A stretch of 40,100 nt of DNA, taken from positions 1 through 40,100 of the forward strand of contig JAUCGE010000018.1 of NCBI GenBank assembly GCA_030377965.1. The letters run 5' to 3'. This document shows, piece by piece, positions 33,571 through 40,100 of this stretch. The DNA comes from Desulfobacterales bacterium HSG16 (GTDB lineage: Bacteria; Desulfobacterota; Desulfobacteria; Desulfobacterales; HSG16). Position 1 is the stretch's first letter. Each line of letters begins with the position of its first letter. Under the pieces are notes generated by a model. That model was given only the letters and a program-made list of their open reading frames with translations. It had not been told where the DNA came from and made no database searches. The translations under genes were made by a program, and so were the position numbers.

Positions 33571-33789
33571 ATGAAAAAAGAAAGAGACATTGAAAAAACA
33601 TATCCGAAAAAAGACTTTATTGCAAAACTCAGACGTTTGGCCGATTCCATTGAAAATGGAAAAAGATTCGAGATACAAATTGCAGGTGAAAGAATATATG
33701 TTCCATTGAAGGCGGAATTCAGCATTGAGCATGAAAGAGAAGGCACAGAAGAAGAAATCGAATTTCAAATTAAATGGGAAAATGAATAA
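33571..33789 (+). CDS. Small amphi-Trp domain protein
   Basis: The protein is 72 aa, with AAAAAGGAG before ATG 33571. The pattern KKDFIAKLRRLADSIENGKR, then an IQIAGERIYVPL strand pair, a charged strand with FSIEHERE, and a terminal IEFQIKWENE matches the amphi-Trp domain. This is a small helix-plus-sheet unit of unknown function named for its conserved terminal Trp. It is cytoplasmic and monocistronic by appearance. Known members occur in archaea and anaerobic bacteria. Confidence 0.7.
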   Translation: MKKERDIEKTYPKKDFIAKLRRLADSIENGKRFEIQIAGERIYVPLKAEFSIEHEREGTEEEIEFQIKWENE

Positions 33790-33944
33790 CAAACTTTCAG
33801 GCTATCCATTTTGTAAGAAAGTCAAAAGGTACGGAAGCTAAACCATCTGGCTGAATACCAGGCAAGGTAATGTTTGGAAAGAATGGAAAATTCAAATGAC
33901 ATTCGATAAGTAAGATAACTGCAAAACAAACGCTCAACTCTGAT

Positions 33945-33980
33945 TGCCAAAAGCCGCACTTCGCTCTGCAACTTTTGGCA
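33945..33980. other. Perfect 9-bp-arm hairpin
   Basis: TGCCAAAAG at 33945-33953 pairs with CTTTTGGCA at 33972-33980 around an 18-base loop. No T-run follows. It was considered as a decayed integron attC site, but conserved terminal core triplets were not found. Confidence 0.5.
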
Positions 33981-34028
33981 TCGGCCATATCAATCACTAT
34001 CTGACTTGAAGCCATCGACAAAATCAGA

Positions 34029-34194
34029 TAAGGGATGTCAGAGAAAATAATATACCTTGAATTGCACAGAATTTTAGTCTGTATTCAAGGCGTTGTAAAG
34101 GGTGCATATTCTACATCTTCACCCTTTGCAGCAACGCAGAATACGGGCAAAAAGACAAGCAGGGCTGGTATATTATTTTTTTTGACTTCCCTAA
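34029..34194. mobile_element. 166-bp MITE-like element with 28-bp terminal inverted repeats
   Basis: The ends at 34029-34056 and 34167-34194 match as inverted repeats at 24 of 28 positions (outer sequence T-A/T-AGGGA-GTCA, inner AAAATAATATACC). No transposase is encoded. The left 47 bases occur again, inverted, at 39470-39516. The element sits in a long gene-free gap before the corrinoid/methyltransferase genes. Confidence 0.75.
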
Positions 34195-34366
34195 GTACCT
34201 CACCAAAAATTTTTTAACATCCGCACTGGGTATAAACAACAGTGGCCGGCGGTTATACTATGAAAACTACTGATGCATAACCTTAGTTGCCCTGTTGAGG
34301 GTCCTCAAATTGTCAAAAACCAGACCTATGAAGAATTAGAGCAAAAGGATAAGGAATTAGAATAAA
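34195..34366. other. Leader of the corrinoid operon with a sensor-kinase scrap
   Basis: The 16 codons before 34366 read NQTYEELEQKDKELE then stop, which resembles the coiled-coil linker found at the start of many soluble sensor kinases in this group of bacteria. It has no start of its own. A remnant of an upstream regulator gene is plausible. No clear promoter was picked out. Confidence 0.35.
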
Positions 34367-34999
34367 GTGATATCACAAGATGTAGACCAATTTGAAAAAG
34401 CTCTGCTCTCTTTTGATCGGCTTGCAGCCGAAAATATTCTGAATAAATCAGATGGAGACCGTACTCCAATTCAATTTATAGAGGAGTTGATTGTACCTGC
34501 TTTGGAACGGCTGGGTACTGGCTGGGAGGAAGGCAGAGTTGCGTTATCTCAAATTTATATGAGCGGGCGTATCTGTGAAAAATTAGTGAATGACATCCTT
34601 TCACCATGTGTACAGAAACGAACAGATCAGCCAAGGATGGCCATTGGAGTGCTTGAAGACTATCATCTGCTTGGTAAAAGAATTGTTTATTCGGCTCTAA
34701 GAGCCAGTGGTTTTGAGCTGTTAGATTATGGACAGATAACAGTAGATGAATTAGTCAGACGTATCAAAGAGGAACGTATTAAAGTGCTTCTCATCTCGGT
34801 ACTCATGCTCCCATCAGCCCTGCTTGTGAAAAAGGTAAGGGAAAAATTGAAAGAGACAGGTACTGAAGTAAAAATTGTAGTGGGAGGAGCGCCTTTCCGT
34901 TTCGATAACAATCTTTGGAAAGAAGTAGAAGCTGATGCTATGGGAAATAACGCTTCAGAAGCTGTCCAAATTATCACTAAAATCATGGAAGAACTATAA
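34367..34999 (+). CDS. Cobalamin-binding corrinoid protein of a methyltransferase system
   Basis: The protein is 210 aa. The GTG start at 34367 is preceded by AAGGAAT at a longer-than-usual spacing. Residues 1-85 form the four-helix cap typical of MtaC/MtbC-like corrinoid proteins (VPALERLGTGWEEGRVALSQ, the conserved G-x-x-W-x-x-G-x-x-x-x-x-Q segment). Residues 90-210 form the Rossmann B12 domain, with the cofactor-ligating Asp98-x-His100-x-x-Gly103 in LEDYHLLGK and later KIVVGGAPF and ADAMGNNA. It would carry a methyl group on cobalt between a methyl donor-specific enzyme and the methyltransferase encoded 2 bases downstream. The donor-specific methyltransferase (MtaB/MtbB/MttB type) is not in the window. 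Alternatively it serves as a B12-based sensor component for the linked kinase. Confidence 0.88.
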   Translation: MISQDVDQFEKALLSFDRLAAENILNKSDGDRTPIQFIEELIVPALERLGTGWEEGRVALSQIYMSGRICEKLVNDILSPCVQKRTDQPRMAIGVLEDYHLLGKRIVYSALRASGFELLDYGQITVDELVRRIKEERIKVLLISVLMLPSALLVKKVREKLKETGTEVKIVVGGAPFRFDNNLWKEVEADAMGNNASEAVQIITKIMEEL

Positions 35000-35001
35000 T
35001 C

Positions 35002-36063
35002 ATGACTCCGTCAAATATAACATCTTTACAACGTGTATTGACAACCCTGGGACATCAGGAACCGGATCGGATACCCTTTTTTTTGCTGGTGACTATGCAT
35101 GGAGCAAAAGAGCTGGGTATGTCCATTAAGGAATATTTTTCTAAAGCCGAGAATGTAGTAGAAGGGCAACTTCGTATGAGGGATAAATATCGCCATGACT
35201 GCATCTATGCTTTCTTTCATGCACCCATTGAGATGGAAGCCTGGGGTGGAGAGGTGATTTACAGCGAGAATGGCCCGCCAAATTCTGGAGAACCTCTTAT
35301 CCACAAATTTGGAGATATCAATAATATGACTCCCCCAAAGGTTAAAGATGCCCCTTGTCTGCTCAAAGTATTGAAAACCATCGAAATGTTAAAAAATAAA
35401 GTTAGAGAAGAAGTTCCTATCATTGGTGTTGTCATCTCTCCTTTCTCTCTACCGATAATGCAGATAGGATTCGACAAATACATTGAATTGATATACGAAC
35501 AACCGAAGTTATTCGAGCATTTGATGAAGTTAAATGAGCTATTTTGCGTAGAATGGGCTAATGCTCAACTTTCAGCTGGAGCCACAGCAATTTGTTATTT
35601 CGACCCAGTATCCTCCACTACCATCATTCCAAGAAATCTGTATCTCACCACCGGGTTCAAAATTGCAAAGCGAACAATTGCTCAGATTAAGGGGCCTACG
35701 GCAACACATATGGCATCTGGCAGATGTTTACCCATCATAGATGATATAGCCCAGACTGGCACAGCAATTATCTGTACCAGTGTTATTGAAGACTTAGCAG
35801 AAGTAAAATCAATCTGTCAGAAAAAAATAGCCGTGCTGGGTAATCTGAACGGTATCGAAATGCGTCGATGGACATCAGAACAAGCTGAAACCTTTGTAAA
35901 AGATGCCATTGCCAAAGGCGGGCCTGGTGGTGGTTACATTCTATCCGACAATCATGGTGAAATTCCCTGGCAGGTTCCAGAAGAAGTATTAATGGCAATA
36001 TCGGAAGCTGTTCACAAATGGGGTCAATATCCATTAGATTGGACAACGATTGAAAATAGCTGA
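35002..36063 (+). CDS. UROD-fold methyltransferase (MtaA/MtbA-like), atypical zinc site
   Basis: The protein is 353 aa and its ATG 35002 begins just after the corrinoid gene. The fold is the uroporphyrinogen-decarboxylase barrel: the LTTLGHQEPDRIPFFLLVTM opening, FGDINNMTPPKVKD, a central GVVISPFSLPIMQIG strand, and the C-terminal GGGYILSDNHGEIPWQVPEE. Family members that move methyl groups to thiols hold zinc with a His-x-Cys...Cys set. Here His236 is followed by Met-Ala (THMASGRC, Cys242 nearby), and the late Cys position reads His318 (SDNHGEIP). The zinc site is thus altered, and the acceptor or even catalysis may differ; I recall the Cys positions from the family and have not aligned them. 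It is translationally linked to the corrinoid gene and followed by the sensor kinase. Confidence 0.82.
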   Translation: MTPSNITSLQRVLTTLGHQEPDRIPFFLLVTMHGAKELGMSIKEYFSKAENVVEGQLRMRDKYRHDCIYAFFHAPIEMEAWGGEVIYSENGPPNSGEPLIHKFGDINNMTPPKVKDAPCLLKVLKTIEMLKNKVREEVPIIGVVISPFSLPIMQIGFDKYIELIYEQPKLFEHLMKLNELFCVEWANAQLSAGATAICYFDPVSSTTIIPRNLYLTTGFKIAKRTIAQIKGPTATHMASGRCLPIIDDIAQTGTAIICTSVIEDLAEVKSICQKKIAVLGNLNGIEMRRWTSEQAETFVKDAIAKGGPGGGYILSDNHGEIPWQVPEEVLMAISEAVHKWGQYPLDWTTIENS

Positions 36064-36070
36064 AAAAAAT

Positions 36071-39000
36071 ATGAATAATAAACTCAATATATTGGTTTGT
36101 AAAAACTTTGAAAAAGAACTGAATGCAGTTATTGAGTCGGAAAATTTCGACGATGTTGCATTTGCCACTTTTCCTGCGAGATGTGGCCGTCCCCCCATGA
36201 AATGGGATGAATTGAATCCGGCTATCCGATCCTGCGAAGATTGCAGGGATGTTTATGTGCTGGGTAGTTGCTGCATTAATGGTTTAGATAATCATTCTAA
36301 AGAATCAGGACACAACCAGGTCTACAAAGTAGGTCAATGCGGCTACCTATTTGCTGACCAGAGCCTTATTGACTATTATCTTAAGACAGGGGCTTATCTT
36401 TTAACTCCTGGCTGGTTGGAATCATGGCGGCACTGGATAGATGAGTGGGGCTTTGATAGAAAAATGGCACAAGAATTCTTTCGTGAGTCCTGCAAGCAAT
36501 TACTGATGCTGGACACTGGTGTTGTGGCAGAGAGTTCAGAACTCCTGCATAATTTCTCTGATTTCATTGATCTTCCGTTTGAGATCGTTCCTGTGGGATT
36601 AGGCTTCTTCCGGTTGTTTCTAACAAAAATTGTCATGGAATGGCGATTGGCAAACGAAAAAAAACAGTCTGGCCTGAGTTTAGATAACATACAGAAAAAA
36701 TTATCTGAGTATGCGATGGTTTTGGATATGCTTGGCGATCTGACCCGAACAGTAACCGAAGCAAAGACTATACAGAATATAATAGATGTGTTTACCATGT
36801 TATTTGCTCCGAGTAAACTTTACTATCTGTCTTTAAATAACAAAAAACCGGGGAATTTGTTTCAAACATCTTCAGCGACTCCTGTGGATAATGAAATTGT
36901 TCAGAATCGCCTGTTCAGTTTTGATGGAGAATATACTTTGACTGAATCAGGAAAAGGTTTCCTGGTTCGAATTAAACATGGTGATGAAACTCTTGGTATT
37001 ATAGAGATAGATGAAATACTCTTTCCTGAATACATAGAGCATTACCTGAATTTAGCTCTCGGCATTGTGGATGTGTGTGCATTGGCAATTGGCAATGCAC
37101 GAAGATATCAGCAGATTAAACAGACAGAGAAAAAATTGCAGCAGGTTAACGATTACCTGGATACTATTCTTTTTAACCTGCCGGTTGGAATTGCTATCTT
37201 TGAAGGACCGGAATTCAAATACTTTAGAGTAAATAAAACTCTTGCTGATTTCAATGGCATGCCTGTAGAATCTCACATTGGAAAACCTTTAGCAGAAGTC
37301 TTGCCCCAAGCTGAAGAAAGTATAATTCCTGATTTGCGTAAAGTAATAAAAACAGGGGAGCCTGTTATCGAACGAGAATTAGTCATTAAATTACCTGATA
37401 AACCAGATCCCTTACATACGGTAAATTGGCATATCCCTATCAAAAGAGACGAGAAAGAACCAAAAACTGTTGTATCTGTTGTTCTTGATGTAACAGAACG
37501 AAAAAAATTAGAGGACGAACTTCAGGAATCTCTGAATTTCAGGGAAAAAATAATTCAAGAGTCTCCTATTGGTATTTCAATTTATGATGAAAACGGAAAG
37601 TGTATTTCCGCAAATTCCTCAATAGCCAAGATTGTTGGTGCTACACAGGATCAAGTATTACAGCAAAATTTTTATAACATTGAATCGTGGAAACAAACTG
37701 GTTTATACGATGCCGCATTGAGTGCTTTGTCTGGAAATATGACTAAGCGATTTGATTTTACTGCAAAGACTTCTTTTAACAAAAAAACAAAACTTGAATG
37801 CTATTTAATTCCTCTTGGTCAATCTCAATTGCTCCTAATGATCAATGATCTTTCGGATCGTTTGCAGGCAGAGGAAGCTATTATTTCTGCCAGAAAGCAA
37901 GCTGAAACTGCTAACAGAGCTAAAAGTGAATTTTTGGCGAATATGAGCCATGAAATCAGAACTCCAATGAATGCAATAATCGGATTCAGCAGATTATTAA
38001 TAGATGAAAATAATACTCGAGAAAATAAAGAAAAAATATCGCATAAAGATATAACTCAAATACAAAAAATTCATACTTCATCAAAAAATTTATTATATAT
38101 TATCAATGACATATTGGATTTTTCAAAAATAGATGCAGGCAAATTGGATTTGGAAATTATTGATTTTAATTTAAGATTAATCATTGACGATATGGTTAGC
38201 CTGCTTCAAGAAGACATCCGTAAAAAGAGGGTCACATTATCAGTAAACTATGAATCAAACGTCCCTTTTTATTTTAAAGGTGATCCTGTAAGGTTGAATC
38301 AAATCCTCCTCAATATTACCAATAATGCAATTAAGTTTACAAGTAAAGGCGGGGTTGTAATTCATATCTCGATGAAAGAAAATTTTGCTGCTGGAGTAAA
38401 ATTGAAATTTATTATTACTGATACAGGTATTGGTATTCCTCAAGAAAGACAAGATAATCTTTTCAAAGCATTTATTCAAGCTGATATGTCTACAACCAGA
38501 CAATATGGAGGGACGGGTCTTGGCTTAGTTATTTCAAAACAACTTGTAGAAATGATGGGCGGAGAAATTGGCTTTGAAAGCAAACCTGAAAAAGGTTCTA
38601 CGTTCTGGTTTACAATCATATTGGAGAAAGGTGAAATGACCATAAAAGAAGATAAAACTGTGGTTTCAAAAATACATGGATTGAGCATCCTTTTAGTTGA
38701 AGATATACTATTTAATCAAGAGCTGGCTGTTGCTGTTTTGGATAAACATAATGTCACTGTGGCTGATAACGGCAGGAAAGCTATTGATATTTTAGAAACA
38801 AAACGTTTTGATATGGTATTTATGGACATACAGATGCCCATAATGGACGGTTTAGAAGCAACATCAATCATTCGTGACTCTAATTCTAATGTACTCGATC
38901 ATGATATTTTTATTGTTGCAATGACAGCCCATGCTACAAGAGAAGACCGAAGAAGATGTCTTGACAGCGGTATGAATGATTATCTATCAAAACCGTTTGA

Positions 39001-39445
39001 ACCTGATGATTTATTTGGAATAATTGACAAGCAATTTGATATTGTCAAGGTTAATGATAACATCCCTGAAGATGGGGGTGATACTGGCATTGATATTATT
39101 GATATGGAGTCATTTCTGAGCCGTATTGGGGGGCAAAAGAATATAGCAGCAAAAATGATAGGTTTGTTTCTTAAAAATTGTAATGAAAAACAAATAGCTA
39201 TCAAAAAAGCTATTGACGATAAAAAATCTGAAGAGCTAAATGCGTCTGCACATTCATTCAAAGGAATGTTGGTACATTTCAGTAAGCAAGGCGCTGATTT
39301 GGTTTATCAGTTGGAAGATATGGGGAAATCCGGTGAAATCGATATAGAAAGAGCTATTGTTATTTATGACAATTTAAGAATTGTAATAGATCAAATGATA
39401 CCGAAGCTGAAAGAATATAAACACAAATTTGAAAATCGCAGATGA
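36071..39445 (+). CDS. DUF1638-fused hybrid sensor histidine kinase (DUF1638-PAS-PAS-HisKA-HATPase-REC-Hpt)
   Basis: The protein is 1124 aa from ATG 36071; a TTG at 36050 in the same frame is an alternative, and neither has a good Shine-Dalgarno. The start lies 7 bases after the methyltransferase stop, so coupling is likely. Residues 1-200 are a DUF1638 domain, rich in Cys: FPARCGRPP, IRSCEDC, VLGSCCING, VGQCGYLFAD, LTPGWLESW. A GAF-like region follows (about 215-350), PAS at about 365-485 and a second PAS at about 490-600. HisKA has His627 in NMSHEIRTPMN. The HATPase has DTGIGIPQE and GGTGLGLVIS. The receiver has Asp919 in FMDIQMPIMDG, and a C-terminal Hpt domain has His1061 in AHSFKGM. There are no membrane spans, so it is cytoplasmic. 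DUF1638 is otherwise found as a stand-alone protein in corrinoid methyltransferase clusters. Here it probably senses methyl-corrinoid status or the substrate (inference). Confidence 0.92.
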   Translation: MNNKLNILVCKNFEKELNAVIESENFDDVAFATFPARCGRPPMKWDELNPAIRSCEDCRDVYVLGSCCINGLDNHSKESGHNQVYKVGQCGYLFADQSLIDYYLKTGAYLLTPGWLESWRHWIDEWGFDRKMAQEFFRESCKQLLMLDTGVVAESSELLHNFSDFIDLPFEIVPVGLGFFRLFLTKIVMEWRLANEKKQSGLSLDNIQKKLSEYAMVLDMLGDLTRTVTEAKTIQNIIDVFTMLFAPSKLYYLSLNNKKPGNLFQTSSATPVDNEIVQNRLFSFDGEYTLTESGKGFLVRIKHGDETLGIIEIDEILFPEYIEHYLNLALGIVDVCALAIGNARRYQQIKQTEKKLQQVNDYLDTILFNLPVGIAIFEGPEFKYFRVNKTLADFNGMPVESHIGKPLAEVLPQAEESIIPDLRKVIKTGEPVIERELVIKLPDKPDPLHTVNWHIPIKRDEKEPKTVVSVVLDVTERKKLEDELQESLNFREKIIQESPIGISIYDENGKCISANSSIAKIVGATQDQVLQQNFYNIESWKQTGLYDAALSALSGNMTKRFDFTAKTSFNKKTKLECYLIPLGQSQLLLMINDLSDRLQAEEAIISARKQAETANRAKSEFLANMSHEIRTPMNAIIGFSRLLIDENNTRENKEKISHKDITQIQKIHTSSKNLLYIINDILDFSKIDAGKLDLEIIDFNLRLIIDDMVSLLQEDIRKKRVTLSVNYESNVPFYFKGDPVRLNQILLNITNNAIKFTSKGGVVIHISMKENFAAGVKLKFIITDTGIGIPQERQDNLFKAFIQADMSTTRQYGGTGLGLVISKQLVEMMGGEIGFESKPEKGSTFWFTIILEKGEMTIKEDKTVVSKIHGLSILLVEDILFNQELAVAVLDKHNVTVADNGRKAIDILETKRFDMVFMDIQMPIMDGLEATSIIRDSNSNVLDHDIFIVAMTAHATREDRRRCLDSGMNDYLSKPFEPDDLFGIIDKQFDIVKVNDNIPEDGGDTGIDIIDMESFLSRIGGQKNIAAKMIGLFLKNCNEKQIAIKKAIDDKKSEELNASAHSFKGMLVHFSKQGADLVYQLEDMGKSGEIDIERAIVIYDNLRIVIDQMIPKLKEYKHKFENRR

Positions 39446-39469
39446 TGAAAAATTATTGATTTACAACTC

Positions 39470-39516
39470 AAAATTCTGTGCAATCCAAGGTATATTATTT
39501 TCTCTGACTCCCTTAA
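39470..39516. repeat. Solo MITE end, inverted relative to 34029-34075
   Basis: The sequence AAAATTCTGTGCAAT...AAGGTATATTATTTT...CCCTTA matches the reverse complement of 34029-34075 with about three differences, including a single-base gap. No second terminal repeat was found on the other side, so this is a partial copy. It lies 25 bases after the kinase gene. Confidence 0.75.
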
Positions 39517-39641
39517 CTGAGACAAATAAACCTTCATGGGAAAATGTAAGAAACTTCTTGCTTAAAATTAAAGGGATTGTTAAACACATAAATAATAAGC
39601 TGAATTTAAAATAAATTGTACATTATAAAAAAGGCATTTTC

Positions 39642-40100
39642 ATGATTAACAGACCGAAAGTTTTAGAAAATATTATTGAACACCTAACAGGTTCAGTTAG
39701 AAAAAAAATAACTGCCATCATTATTCTGCCTGTTGTGTTGTCTTTGATCCTGGTGCTGGCAGGTTCATACATTATCTATGCAGAAAATATTATTCTCATT
39801 GTTGTAAGGATGGAAAGAGAATGGCTTAACGTAAACCTAAATGGTTTCAAGTATTTAAATAAATATATTATAACTGAAGATAAAGAAGTTCTGAAATTAG
39901 CTCTTGATAATTTGGAAAGCGGGTACAAGATCAACCGAATAGGTCCAGAAATGAAAGCTCTTTCAGAAGGAAAAGAAATAGATAGAGAAAATCTTGCAAA
40001 ACAGATGAATGAAATATTTGATTCAGTTACATATGAGGAAGCGACCGGAGTAATCCATTTGATCGGCCTGTTAGGCAAACATGAATATGTAAAAATTTTG
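39642..40100 (+). CDS. Membrane sensor-type protein, 3'-truncated by window edge
   Basis: The open frame from ATG 39642 (AAAAAGGC upstream) has no stop before the end of the window: 153 codons. Residues 1-22 are basic and cytoplasmic (RPKVLENIIEHLTGSVRKK), followed by a strong membrane segment at about 23-46 (ITAIIILPVVLSLILVLAG). A polar, helical region continues to the window end and contains VRMEREWLNVNLNGFKYLNK and EATGVIHLIGLLGK. This is the usual layout of the start of a membrane-bound sensor kinase or chemoreceptor with a helical periplasmic domain, but the output part is not visible. It could be the membrane partner or continuation of the kinase operon upstream, 196 bases away. Confidence 0.65.
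   Translation, partial: MINRPKVLENIIEHLTGSVRKKITAIIILPVVLSLILVLAGSYIIYAENIILIVVRMEREWLNVNLNGFKYLNKYIITEDKEVLKLALDNLESGYKINRIGPEMKALSEGKEIDRENLAKQMNEIFDSVTYEEATGVIHLIGLLGKHEYVKIL

Noticed and set aside
33945-33980. Possible integron attC site
   Set aside because: The hairpin is good, but the flanking core sites (RYYYAAC / GTTRRRY) are not present in the right places, and no integron integrase or cassette array is seen.
34035-34217. 60-codon ORF inside the MITE region
   Set aside because: It starts in one terminal repeat and crosses the other; there is no ribosome-binding site and no homology is recognised.
39429-39614. 61-codon ORF after the DUF1638 kinase
   Set aside because: It overlaps the kinase stop and the MITE end, lacks a good start signal, and is AT-rich spacer by appearance.
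1-40100. CRISPR array
   Set aside because: No regularly spaced repeats of 23-40 bases with unique spacers were seen anywhere in the window.
1-40100. tRNA or rRNA genes
   Set aside because: No cloverleaf with the GTTCGA-type T-loop and no conserved rRNA block was recognised by eye.

Overview
The window looks like chromosomal DNA of a Gram-negative anaerobe, most probably a sulfate-reducing Desulfobacterota (Desulfobacterales-like). The signs are a tungsten/molybdenum aldehyde:ferredoxin oxidoreductase with its own polyferredoxin, a corrinoid protein with a UROD-type methyltransferase and a DUF1638 domain, large hybrid histidine kinases, a TonB-dependent receptor, a wax-ester synthase/DGAT-type acyltransferase and many decayed mobile elements. 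The taxonomic call is inference; no rRNA or other phylogenetic marker is present.

Layout. 1-780: end of an unrecognised gene. 781-1160: gene-free, with a short repeat seen again at 19972. 1161-4723: a periplasmic sugar-type binding protein followed by a membrane hybrid histidine kinase, a LuxP/LuxQ-like pairing; the first gene and the sensor half of the kinase are GC-rich, and composition changes inside the kinase gene near 3205-3240. 5023-5500: tyrosine-recombinase remnant. 5596-7872: TonB-dependent receptor. 7873-9033: gene-poor, with a 33-bp-arm hairpin and a GntR-regulator remnant. 9034-17623: a catabolic block of a branched-chain-type (Liv) ABC importer, then four-cluster ferredoxin, aldehyde:ferredoxin oxidoreductase and GMC alcohol dehydrogenase. 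Together these could import an alcohol or aldehyde-yielding compound, oxidise it to an aldehyde and then an acid, and pass electrons to ferredoxin. 17932-18566: VapBC-type toxin-antitoxin pair.

18725-20000 is a pile-up of selfish RNA and DNA: a RAYT transposase scrap, three group II intron domain-V hairpins, and a complete-looking ribozyme-only group II intron of 746 nt at 19084-19829. 20128-25069 is a two-gene cassette. The first gene encodes a nuclease-like protein with a hydrophobic glycine-rich tail. The second encodes a large coiled-coil/TerB-like/propeller protein whose 3' end was broken by a 123-bp MITE; removing the MITE on paper restores the reading frame exactly. This is my best candidate for an undescribed, possibly defence-related system. 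25274-31535 is a graveyard of DUF1016 nuclease, RAYT transposase, frameshifted nucleotidyltransferase and an internally deleted HipA beside an intact HipB with two matching operator-like palindromes.

31942-33789 holds the acyltransferase and a small amphi-Trp protein. 34029-39516 is flanked by 47-bp inverted copies of a MITE end and contains corrinoid protein, methyltransferase and a DUF1638-fused hybrid histidine kinase, probably a methyl-group metabolism and sensing module. A membrane protein beginning at 39642 runs off the window.

All functions are read by eye from translated sequence and motif memory; no searches were run.
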